Of a stretch of 41,042 nt of DNA, positions 15,717 to 23,657 are shown in pieces. Below the pieces are notes generated by a model that did not search any database, was not told the origin of the DNA, and saw only the letters and a list, made by a program, of their open reading frames with translations. Each line of letters opens with the position of its first letter. The first letter of the stretch is position 1. A program made the translations under genes and the position numbers. Source of the stretch: Bdellovibrionales bacterium (GTDB lineage Bacteria; Bdellovibrionota; UBA1018; JADZFF01); NCBI GenBank assembly GCA_020850015.1, contig JADZFF010000006.1, positions 1 to 41,042 on the forward strand, written 5' to 3'.

Positions 15717-17204
15717 TTACATGGTGTAGTCGCGCGCGTTGATCCCGTACTTCTCGAGCTTCCGGAGAAGCGTCTTTTTCGGGATATTCGCGTGCAGGGC
15801 CGTCTGATTGATCCGCCCGTTGAAGGCTTTCAGCGCGCTGATCAGGAACTGCTTCTCGAACTCCTCCTTGTTGGCCTGGAAGTCGAGCTTGCTGATGTCC
15901 AAGCGGAAGCCGCGGGAATCCACGACCGCTCCCGGCACGATGCCCGCGCCGAGCGAAATCCCGGCCACTGGCTCGTCGCCGTCGCTGTCGTCGATGTCCA
16001 TGTTTTCCGCGAGCCGGGCCGCCGCCGGGCGGCCGGCCGAGCGCACGAGCGCCTCCGGCAGGCTGCCGAGAGAGAGGCGGTCGCTGTTCTCGATCACGAA
16101 GGCATGCTCCATGACGTTCTCGAGCTCCCGGATGTTGCCCGGCCAGTTGTGGCCGCGCAGCACCTCCATCGCGTCGTCGGCAATGCCCGATACCTTCTTG
16201 CGGTACTGGGTGTTGAAACGGTCCACGAAGTAAAGAATAAGCGCCTCGAGGTCGTTCCGGCGCTCACGGAGAGGCGGGAGGTTGATCGGAAGGACGTTCA
16301 GCCGATAGAAGAGGTCCTCGCGGAACTCGTTCTTCTTGATCATCTCTTCCAGGTTACGGTTCGTGGCGGCCACGATCCGCACGTTCACCTCGATCTCGCG
16401 GTTGGAACCCACGGGAGTGAAGCGCTTCTCCTGGAGAGCGCGGAGCAGCTTCACCTGCATGCCGGCCGTGATGTCGCCGATCTCGTCCAGGAAGAGCGTG
16501 CCGCCGTCGGCGTACTGGAACTTCCCGATCTTGCGGGAGTCGGCCCCCGTGAAGGCGCCTTTCTCGTGCCCGAAGAACTCGCTTTCAATCAGGTTCTCGG
16601 GAATGGCCGAGCAGTTGATCGTCACGAAGCGGTTATCCTTGCGCGGGCTGTTGAAGTGCAGGGCCTGAGCCACGAGCTCCTTGCCGGTGCCGCTCTCGCC
16701 GCGGATGAGCACGGCGGTGTCGACCTGCGAGAGTTTCTCGATCACGCCGAAGACCTTCTTCATCTCCGAGCTCTGGCCCACGAACTCCGTGTTTCCGGGG
16801 AGCTGGATGCGGGGCGCGGAGAAGCTCATGGTCTTCACCATGTTGTGCGCCTTGAGGGCCTTGTCGATCATGTACACGAGGTTGTCGGCCTTGATGGGCT
16901 TCTCGAGGTAGTTGTAGGCGCCGAGCTTCGTGGCTTCAACGGCGTCGCGCACGTTTGAGAAGGCGGTGAGCACGATGGCGATGATCGAGGGGTCGAACTC
17001 CTTGATCTCCCGCAGGGCCTCGATGCCTGTCTTGCGTGGCATGTTCACGTCGAGCAGCACGAGATCGTAGTCGCCGGCGTGCACCTTGTTGACGGCCTCC
17101 TCGCCGTCCACCGCCTGGTCCACCAGGTAGTGGTTCTCGGAAAGGGCCGAGGCCACGGAAAGCCGGAGATCCGCTTCATCATCCACCACGAGTACTCGAA
17201 ACAT
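15717..17204 (-). CDS. NtrC-family sigma-54-dependent response regulator
   Basis: A 495-residue transcription activator. The receiver domain (residues 1-120) has the acidic pair in VVDDE, phospho-acceptor D52 (LLDVNMP) and lysine in EKPI. The AAA+ domain (about 140-375) has Walker A GESGTGKE, the sigma-54 contact loop GAFTGA and Walker B LFLDEIGD. After an acidic linker, the C-terminus carries a Fis-type helix-turn-helix (NGRINQTALHANIPKKTLLR). AAGGAG lies 8 bases before ATG 17204. The gene follows its likely partner kinase by 15 bases in the same operon. I found no convincing sigma-54 promoter (GG-N10-GC) in the gaps of this window, so its targets are unknown. Confidence 0.95.
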   Translation of the reverse strand: MFRVLVVDDEADLRLSVASALSENHYLVDQAVDGEEAVNKVHAGDYDLVLLDVNMPRKTGIEALREIKEFDPSIIAIVLTAFSNVRDAVEATKLGAYNYLEKPIKADNLVYMIDKALKAHNMVKTMSFSAPRIQLPGNTEFVGQSSEMKKVFGVIEKLSQVDTAVLIRGESGTGKELVAQALHFNSPRKDNRFVTINCSAIPENLIESEFFGHEKGAFTGADSRKIGKFQYADGGTLFLDEIGDITAGMQVKLLRALQEKRFTPVGSNREIEVNVRIVAATNRNLEEMIKKNEFREDLFYRLNVLPINLPPLRERRNDLEALILYFVDRFNTQYRKKVSGIADDAMEVLRGHNWPGNIRELENVMEHAFVIENSDRLSLGSLPEALVRSAGRPAAARLAENMDIDDSDGDEPVAGISLGAGIVPGAVVDSRGFRLDISKLDFQANKEEFEKQFLISALKAFNGRINQTALHANIPKKTLLRKLEKYGINARDYTM

Positions 17205-17219
17205 GTCTCTTCTCCTTAG

Positions 17220-19283
17220 TTACTCAGAGCTGCCGCTGCTGACGTTCTTCTTCCGCGAAATCCGCCGGGACAATCCCGGAAGGAAACCCATGATCGAGGC
17301 CCGGGCGGAGGCCGGCCCCCGCACGGCATCGGCGTGGAATCCCGCGATGCCGTCGATCTCGAGGTCTTGGCGGAGGACGATGCGGAAGGTGCTCCCGCCG
17401 CCCTTCACGCTCTCAACCTCGACGCGCCCCATGTGCGCCTCGATGAAATACCTGCTCAAATACAGCCCGAGCCCGGTGCCGTGCACCTTGGCGGTGGCGT
17501 CGTTCTTCGCCCTATAGAACTTGGTGAACAGGCTGTCGATCTCCTCAGGCGAGAGGCCCACGCCCTGGTCGCAGACGGAGATCTCCACGCACTCCTCGGC
17601 TTCGCGGGTGCGCACCACGACCGTGGAGCCGCCGGGAGAGTATTTCAGCGCGTTGTCCAGGAGGTTGTTCAGCACCTTGGAGATGAGCGAAGGGTCGAGC
17701 TTGATCGGGAACAGGGGCTCGAGATCCGCCGCGAGCTCGATGCGCGAGGCGCGGGCCTGCGCTTTGAAGCCGGCAACGGCGCGCTCCACGAGCTGGTTCA
17801 CGTCCCTCGACTCCAGATTGAGCTTCAGGCGGTTGCTCTCGATCTTCGTGAGCTCGAGAATGCTCGAGATGAACCGGTTGAGCTCGTCGGTCGACGAGAT
17901 GATGTGATTGACGGTTTCCTTGTCGCGCTCCACGAGCCGTTCGCCGGCCTTGCTGAGCAACACCTCGGCCAGGCCCTGGATCCGGGCCACGGGCGTCTTG
18001 AGGTCGTGGGTCACGAGCGAGAGGAAGTTGGTCTTGAGCTCCTCGACCTGGGTGAGGATCTCGGTGCGGCGCTGGTAGTCCCAGCGTTTCTTGTACTCGC
18101 GGATCAGGCGGTAGGGCACCACGAGGTAGTAGGCCAGCGCGATCGCCACGAGGGGGTGCGACTGCTCGATCCACACGCCGTTCCAGGGGCCGAGCTCCTG
18201 GAATACGAGCTGTCCGAGCAGCAAGATAAAGAGACCCAGGCCCAGCGTGGCGAAGACGCCGTAAAGAGGCGTGGAGTTCAGCACCCAGCCCAACACCGCG
18301 AGCGAGGCCAGGAAGGTGATCGCCCAGTTCAGCCAGCGGGGCGCCATCACCACGCCGTTGTCGTGGAGGATGGAATCGAGGATGTGGGCATGAATGAAGA
18401 GCTTGGGGCTCTGGAAGGGCGCGGCCGAGAAGGGGGTCGTCGCGAAGTCGCCGGGGTTCTGGCGGCTCAGGGTGCCGACGAGCACGATCTTCCCGGCCCA
18501 GGTATCGTCGGGCACGCGGCCTTCAAGCACGTCGAGGAAGCTGATTCTCCGGTAGATGGGGCGGGCGGGGTCGGCGGTTTCCGCCGGGCCGGCCGAGGGC
18601 AGCACGGTGCTGCCGTGGTACCGGAAGAAGAAGTATTCGCTTTCAGCCTCGGGCACGCGGAAGCTGCCGCGGGGGCGGAAACCTTCGGGAACCAGGCCGC
18701 TGCTCTGGGCCATGAGCATGTGAAAGGTGGGGCGGTCGTAGAAGCGCGTGAGCGCCCGGCGCGTGACCTTGTCGGACGAGAATACGTTCCCGTCCTTATG
18801 AACCACCGCGATCGCGTGCGAGAGCGAGCCGAGCGGGAAGGGCGGCACCACCTCACCCGAAACGTCGAAGGGCGTTCCGAACGCGAAGGAGGTTCCCTCG
18901 GATTCCATGCGCCTCACCGCGTCCATGAAGCGCGTGCCCCACTCGCCCGGGAACTGGTCCGGGTTCACCTGGTTCACATGGTTCATGTTCACGAGGTAGC
19001 CCACGGCGCGCGGCCGGAGCTTCGCGATCTTCTCGAGCAGCTGCGCGTGGTAATCTAACGAAAGCGGCGCGAACTCATCGAGCGTGCGCGTGGTGGCGTC
19101 GTCGAGCTCCACCAGGAGGATTCTGGGGTCGGGCTCGGGAAGGGCCCCGCGGGTCATCCGGAAGTCGTAGAGGCGGGCTTCAAGGAAGGTGAACTCGAAA
19201 TTCGACAGGATCGCGGTGAGCCCGGCGGCCGCCGCCAGGATCGCGAGCTGTCGTTCGTAGTTTTTCACCCACTGCTTGAACAA
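17220..19283 (-). CDS. CHASE2-domain sensor histidine kinase
   Basis: A membrane kinase of about 687 residues. An N-terminal membrane helix (LAILAAAAGLTAILSNF) leads into an extracytoplasmic CHASE2 sensor domain of about 270 residues, recognised by LEARLYDFRM and the end segment GKIVLVGTLS. It is followed by three closely spaced membrane helices, as usual for CHASE2. The cytoplasmic part has HisKA with the phospho-histidine in SLVTHDLKTP (about residue 426) and an HATPase with NNLLDNALKYS, DQGVGL and GTGLGL. TTG 19283 is chosen because AAAGGGG precedes it by 7 bases; TTG 19304 is possible. It pairs with the NtrC-type regulator downstream and lies after a class A PBP gene, so an envelope signal is plausible. 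Confidence 0.92.
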   Translation of the reverse strand: MFKQWVKNYERQLAILAAAAGLTAILSNFEFTFLEARLYDFRMTRGALPEPDPRILLVELDDATTRTLDEFAPLSLDYHAQLLEKIAKLRPRAVGYLVNMNHVNQVNPDQFPGEWGTRFMDAVRRMESEGTSFAFGTPFDVSGEVVPPFPLGSLSHAIAVVHKDGNVFSSDKVTRRALTRFYDRPTFHMLMAQSSGLVPEGFRPRGSFRVPEAESEYFFFRYHGSTVLPSAGPAETADPARPIYRRISFLDVLEGRVPDDTWAGKIVLVGTLSRQNPGDFATTPFSAAPFQSPKLFIHAHILDSILHDNGVVMAPRWLNWAITFLASLAVLGWVLNSTPLYGVFATLGLGLFILLLGQLVFQELGPWNGVWIEQSHPLVAIALAYYLVVPYRLIREYKKRWDYQRRTEILTQVEELKTNFLSLVTHDLKTPVARIQGLAEVLLSKAGERLVERDKETVNHIISSTDELNRFISSILELTKIESNRLKLNLESRDVNQLVERAVAGFKAQARASRIELAADLEPLFPIKLDPSLISKVLNNLLDNALKYSPGGSTVVVRTREAEECVEISVCDQGVGLSPEEIDSLFTKFYRAKNDATAKVHGTGLGLYLSRYFIEAHMGRVEVESVKGGGSTFRIVLRQDLEIDGIAGFHADAVRGPASARASIMGFLPGLSRRISRKKNVSSGSSE

Positions 19284-19304
19284 GACCGATCCCCTTTGCT
19301 TCAA

Positions 19305-19587
19305 CTTCCGCTCTTCGCTTCAGCTACCGCTTCAACAGCATCAACAACCACATCAGCATCAATCACATCTGGGAACCCGGATGGCCGCGGGGCCTTGGCC
19401 GAGCTCAGTCAGAGGGAGGGAAGAGCAAGCTGCATACCATCTGGTGGCGTTTTGTCACCTACATCTAAGTTCCTGATATTCCTACCTAAAGAGTCAGGAT
19501 GAAGAGGGCCTCGCGCCCCCATGGGTTCTGCAGGATGTGTCGACGCCCTATACACCTGTGTCAGGAAGGACCCGGTGGAGGCCCTTG
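19305..19587. other. gap between PBP1B and the CHASE2 kinase
   Basis: This stretch has no convincing gene. On the minus strand, the 70 bases nearest the kinase are less GC-rich and encode a low-complexity run (DVIDADVVVDAVEAVAEAK) ending in a stop, but without a credible start. A weak minus-strand promoter candidate is GTGACA (19458-19453), 16 bp, then the extended -10 TGGTATGCA near 19439-19431. No terminator was found after the PBP gene. Confidence 0.4.
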
Positions 19588-22029
19588 TCACTCCATAGCG
19601 GATTCGGAGACCGAAACCGGCCAGGTCTCGGCGCATTGGGAGTCGCCGAGCTCTCCGCCAAAGGCATCCTCGTTCAGGTACTTCTCCACCCGGGACTGCT
19701 CGTCCGGGCAGCCCGACGTGGCCGGAAAGCCAGAATGGAGATCGATCCGGACGTCCTCGAGGTGCTCGCTCTCCGGAAAAGGGTGCGGAGGAGTGCCCTC
19801 AAGGGCGCGGGTCATGAACGAGGTCCAGATGGGGAGCGCGGAACCCGCGCCCGTGAGCTTCACGGGTGCGGGGGAGTTTTCGGGAATCACCGGCGTGGAC
19901 GGCGCGTCGCCGTCGGTCAGGGCCGGCGCGCCGGGAGCCCGGTCGACACCGACCCAGGCGACAGCGGTGAGCTGGGGGGTGAAGCCGGCGAACCAGGCGT
20001 CCCGGTGGTCGCTCGTGGTGCCCGTCTTGCCAGCCGCAGGGCGGTCGAACCCGAGCTGCGGGGCGAAACGCGCTGTGCCGCTTCGAAAGGTCTCGCGGAG
20101 CATCTCGGTGAGCAGATCCACCGACGCGGTGTCGACCGCGGGGTGCGGTCTTTCCATGAACTGGGCATAGGGCTTGCCGTCGTTTTGCGTGATCGCCCGG
20201 ATCACCGTGAGCTCCTGCCTCAATCCGCGGGCCGCGAGCGTGGCGTAAGCCGCGAGCAGCTCCACGGGCGACAGCTCGGCGATCCCGAGGGTGAGCGCCG
20301 GGAATTCCGGCAGCTCCGAGCGGATGCCGAGCGCGTGCCCAGCGGCGGCGACGCGGTCGAGGCCCACCTGCATCCCGAGCTTGGCCGCGGCGATGTTCAC
20401 CGAGTTCGCGAGCGCGAACCGCAGGGAAGTCCAGCCCAGGAACTCCTCGTCGTAATTCTTCGGCGACCAGGTCTGCTTCCCTCCGTCAAAGGTCAGCGTC
20501 CAGGGGGCGTCCTCCACGGGATAGCCGGGCCCGTAAGGCACGCCCGTCGAATCGTGGCGCGCGAGAATAGCCGCGAGGTAGACGACCGGCTTGAAAGTGG
20601 AGCCCACCTGCCGGCGCATGTTCAGGATCCGGTTGAAGCTCGACGCCTGGTATGAGGAACCGCCGACGAGCGCGCGAATGCGCCCCGTGCCGTGGTCCAC
20701 CGCCGCGAGGGCTCCTTCGAGAGGAAACTCGGGCGCGAGCTTGTGTTGCTTGCGCAACCGCTCCACGCCTTCGGCCACGGCCTTCTGCGCCTCGACGTTC
20801 ATCGCAGGGTCGAGGGTGGTGTAAACCCGGAAGCCGGCGTTCGTGATCTCGGCCTCCTCGATTCGGCCCTGGAGCTTCTCGATGAGCTCGGCTTTGACGT
20901 AGTCGGAGAAATAGGGGGCCTTGTTCGAGCTCTTCGCTGGCGGCACGAGGCGGATGGGATTCACGCGCGCGGCCACGGCCTCCTCTTCGGCGATCTGGCC
21001 CGTCTCCACCATCTTGTCGAGCACCAGCCGCTGGCGGGCCACCGCCCGGTCGAGGTTGCGGTAGGGCGAGTAGTACCAGGGGCCGCGGATGATTCCGGCG
21101 AGCAGGGCGATCTCTCCCATGTTGAGCTGGTCGAGCTTCTTCCCGAAGAAGTACTCGGCCCCCTCGGCCACGCCGTGGATCTCCAGGTTTCCGATCTGAC
21201 CGAGGTAGACCTCGTTCAGGTACCTTTCCAGAATCCGCTCCTTCTCGAACTCGATCTCGAGGAGGACCGAGAGGAAAAGCTCGTTGAACTTCTTCAGGAG
21301 GTTCTTGTCGCGCCTCACGAGCAGGTTCTTCACGAGCTGCTGGGTGAGCGTGCTGCCTCCCTGCGCCAGCGAGAACGTGCTGAGGTTCACGAGCACCGCT
21401 CGGGCGAAGCCCCTGGGGTCCAGCCCCCTGTGGTCCAGGAAGTGCTGGTCTTCGACGGCGATGATCGCTTTCCAGATCGAGGAAGGGATCTGATCGAAGG
21501 GGATGTAGTTCCGGATCTGGTTTCCCTCTCCGGTCGAGCCCCGGGAGAGCGTGGCGACGAGCTCGGGCTCGAGATAGATCTCTTCGGCCTCGGAGCCCCC
21601 GGATTCGAGCGAGATCAGAGTCGAGCTGGCGCTGGGGCCGTCGAATCGGAGGTGAACCAAAGAGCCCTGTAGGCGGAGCGTCGGATGATCCGCGGGCAGG
21701 AGCGAACCCGGGAAGTCGCGCTGACGAAGCTTGAAGCTGATGTCGTTCCCGCTGGGGATCCACTCGTATCCCAGGGCCCTGAGCTGCGTGAGCACCCGGG
21801 CGCGGGGCAGCGGCGGAGCGATTCTCGAGACGTCGGAATAGATGCGGGTCGGGACGAATTCGTTGCGGTTGACGAACGCGGATCGAAGCTCGCGGTACTG
21901 AAGACCGACCCAGATCAGCCAGGGCAAGGTCAGCGCGAGCGTACCGTAAATCGCGACGCGAAGCGTCCTGCGCGTCCAGATCCACTGGCGCCAAAAAATC
22001 TTGCACCGTTCCAACGCGGAAGGGGTCAT
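19588..22029 (-). CDS. mrcB: class A penicillin-binding protein, PBP1B-like
   Basis: A bifunctional peptidoglycan synthase of 813 residues (glycosyltransferase plus DD-transpeptidase). An N-terminal membrane helix lies at about residues 25-45. A UB2H-like region (about 60-160, ending IYLEPELVATL) marks it as PBP1B type rather than PBP1A. The glycosyltransferase has EDQHFLDHRG (catalytic Glu about 193) and GGSTLTQQLVKN. The transpeptidase has the SxxK motif STFK (Ser about 477), SVN (about 543) and KTGTT (about 668). ATG 22029 is preferred; TTG 22044 is possible. In E. coli PBP1B, UB2H binds the lipoprotein LpoB; no LpoB-like gene is recognisable nearby. Confidence 0.95.
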   Translation of the reverse strand: MTPSALERCKIFWRQWIWTRRTLRVAIYGTLALTLPWLIWVGLQYRELRSAFVNRNEFVPTRIYSDVSRIAPPLPRARVLTQLRALGYEWIPSGNDISFKLRQRDFPGSLLPADHPTLRLQGSLVHLRFDGPSASSTLISLESGGSEAEEIYLEPELVATLSRGSTGEGNQIRNYIPFDQIPSSIWKAIIAVEDQHFLDHRGLDPRGFARAVLVNLSTFSLAQGGSTLTQQLVKNLLVRRDKNLLKKFNELFLSVLLEIEFEKERILERYLNEVYLGQIGNLEIHGVAEGAEYFFGKKLDQLNMGEIALLAGIIRGPWYYSPYRNLDRAVARQRLVLDKMVETGQIAEEEAVAARVNPIRLVPPAKSSNKAPYFSDYVKAELIEKLQGRIEEAEITNAGFRVYTTLDPAMNVEAQKAVAEGVERLRKQHKLAPEFPLEGALAAVDHGTGRIRALVGGSSYQASSFNRILNMRRQVGSTFKPVVYLAAILARHDSTGVPYGPGYPVEDAPWTLTFDGGKQTWSPKNYDEEFLGWTSLRFALANSVNIAAAKLGMQVGLDRVAAAGHALGIRSELPEFPALTLGIAELSPVELLAAYATLAARGLRQELTVIRAITQNDGKPYAQFMERPHPAVDTASVDLLTEMLRETFRSGTARFAPQLGFDRPAAGKTGTTSDHRDAWFAGFTPQLTAVAWVGVDRAPGAPALTDGDAPSTPVIPENSPAPVKLTGAGSALPIWTSFMTRALEGTPPHPFPESEHLEDVRIDLHSGFPATSGCPDEQSRVEKYLNEDAFGGELGDSQCAETWPVSVSESAME

Positions 22030-22049
22030 GCCTGCGATTCCCAATCCCC

Positions 22050-22078
22050 TTGACGGGAGGTTGACGGGTCAATAGAAC
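22050..22078. promoter_or_regulatory. TTGAC half-site cluster and candidate divergent promoter
   Basis: Between the divergent mrcB and barrel genes, TTGACGGG occurs twice with an 11-bp period (22050-22057, 22061-22068). The second copy forms the palindrome TTGAC-GG-GTCAA (22061-22072). The first TTGACG with TAGAAC (22073-22078, 17-bp spacing) could be the promoter of the barrel gene; TTGACC on the minus strand could serve mrcB. Confidence 0.4.
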
Positions 22079-22091
22079 CTCAGACACTCGC

Positions 22092-23633
22092 ATGAACAAA
22101 GAACTTTTTCGCTTCTCTGCCCGTTCTTCCCTGCTTGCTCGCGCGATTTCGACGGCCTGCGCTGCAATCGTCGTTCTGGCATCAGGTACCGCCTTCGGAC
22201 TTGAGCTGAACTGGTCCGGGCAGTTCCGAGCCGAGACGCACTGGATCTACAACTACTCGCTCGACACCGGGAACACCCAGGTCGATGTCGCCAAGGTGGG
22301 CAAAGGCTACTACGTGCCCGGCGGCGGCAAGAAGAACGCCTTCTTTCAGGAAGCGTTTCTCCGCCTGCGCCCCTCGGTCGTGGTGAACGACAACATCTAC
22401 CTGAAGTCGGAGTGGTGGGTCGGCGACCCCGTGTACGGGCTGTTCGGCAGCACCGGCTCCCTCAGCACCGATCAGAACAGCTTCTACTCCACGGGCAACC
22501 GAGGCTCCTCGATCACCGCGCAGCGCTTCTGGGCCGAGCTGCTGACGGACGTGGGCACCGTTCAGGTGGGACGAGCGCCTCTGCACTGGGGTCTGGGGAT
22601 CGTCTGGAACGCAGGCAATGGTGTTTGGGACCGGTACATGTCCACCGGCGACGTGGTGAGGCTCGTTTCAAAGTTCGGGGCCTTCAGCTTCGTTCCGAGC
22701 GCGGTGAAATACTCCACGGGGCATAACGTCGGCGGGGCCTGCGTCGGTCCTGCGGCTACGCCCTGCTCGCAGACCAACGGCGACGGCACGGTCGTGGATT
22801 ACTCCGTCATGCTCAAGTACGAGAACCTCGATCAGGACGTCGAGATGGGCGTGAACTTCATTCGCCGTCTGGGCGGCGCCTCCCAGGACACTCTGTTCGG
22901 GTACGACGGCACGCCTCAGGGCATGGCCTACAACACCTACGACCTGTACGGCCGCAAGAAGCTCGGCCCGGTTCGCCTCGGCGCCGAGGTGCCGATCGTG
23001 AGCGGGACGATCGGGTCGGCCAAGTACTCCGCCTTCGCGTTCGCCGCCGAGGCCGATTGGCAGGTGATGGAGGCGTTGGCGGTGAACCTGCGCGCGGGTC
23101 AGGCGCCCGGGCAGCCCAACTCAACGGGCGCCCCGGACACCTTCAAGGCGATGCACTTCCATCCCGGTTACAAACTGGGGATGTTCATGTTCAACTACCA
23201 GTTCGCGAATTTCGCGGGCCCGAACGCGCAGAACGGCGCGAACGCCGTCGGCGCGGCCTCCCTGGCCTCGCCCTACGACAATCCGATCGTGAACGCGAGG
23301 TACCTCAGCGTGGGGGCCGGCTACGCGCTTGGGAAATGGAAGCTTCGCACCCAGTGGACTTTCGCGACGGCGCTCGAGTCGGCTGAGGCGGGCAAGCAGT
23401 ACTACAACACCTGGCGCCGCAAGTTCGAGGCCGCTACCCAGGACCAGGATGATTCCCTGGGTTGGGAGATGACCTACGGCACGACCTTCCAGTGGGATGA
23501 GAGCTTCCAGTTCCTCCTCGATTTCGGTTGGTATTTTCCCGGCGCTTACTACGAATTCGCCGGCGACGCGGCGACCGGGAACTCGGTCTCATCCGTGTTC
23601 GGGACCACCTTCAAGGTGGGCGTGAATTTCTAG
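22092..23633 (+). CDS. predicted outer-membrane beta-barrel protein
   Basis: A 513-residue protein with a signal peptide (n-region MNKELFRFSARSSLLAR, cleavage near AFG-LELNW). Amphipathic strands run along its whole length, aromatic residues cluster at strand ends (FLRLRPSVVVNDNIYLKSEWWVGD, RFWAELLTDVGTVQVGRAPL cut short here), and the last residue is Phe, as in barrels handled by the Bam machinery. The exact family is not clear to me; a porin-like or substrate-specific channel is likely. ATG 22092 lacks a Shine-Dalgarno. The hybrid kinase gene begins 24 bases after its stop, so the two are probably co-transcribed. Confidence 0.75.
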   Translation: MNKELFRFSARSSLLARAISTACAAIVVLASGTAFGLELNWSGQFRAETHWIYNYSLDTGNTQVDVAKVGKGYYVPGGGKKNAFFQEAFLRLRPSVVVNDNIYLKSEWWVGDPVYGLFGSTGSLSTDQNSFYSTGNRGSSITAQRFWAELLTDVGTVQVGRAPLHWGLGIVWNAGNGVWDRYMSTGDVVRLVSKFGAFSFVPSAVKYSTGHNVGGACVGPAATPCSQTNGDGTVVDYSVMLKYENLDQDVEMGVNFIRRLGGASQDTLFGYDGTPQGMAYNTYDLYGRKKLGPVRLGAEVPIVSGTIGSAKYSAFAFAAEADWQVMEALAVNLRAGQAPGQPNSTGAPDTFKAMHFHPGYKLGMFMFNYQFANFAGPNAQNGANAVGAASLASPYDNPIVNARYLSVGAGYALGKWKLRTQWTFATALESAEAGKQYYNTWRRKFEAATQDQDDSLGWEMTYGTTFQWDESFQFLLDFGWYFPGAYYEFAGDAATGNSVSSVFGTTFKVGVNF

Positions 23634-23657
23634 GAGAGCGGCGGGACCGGGGCGGAC

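Noticed and set aside
17334-19058. 574-codon open frame antisense to the CHASE2 kinase
   Set aside because: The kinase on the other strand has full domains; this frame has low-complexity sequence only.
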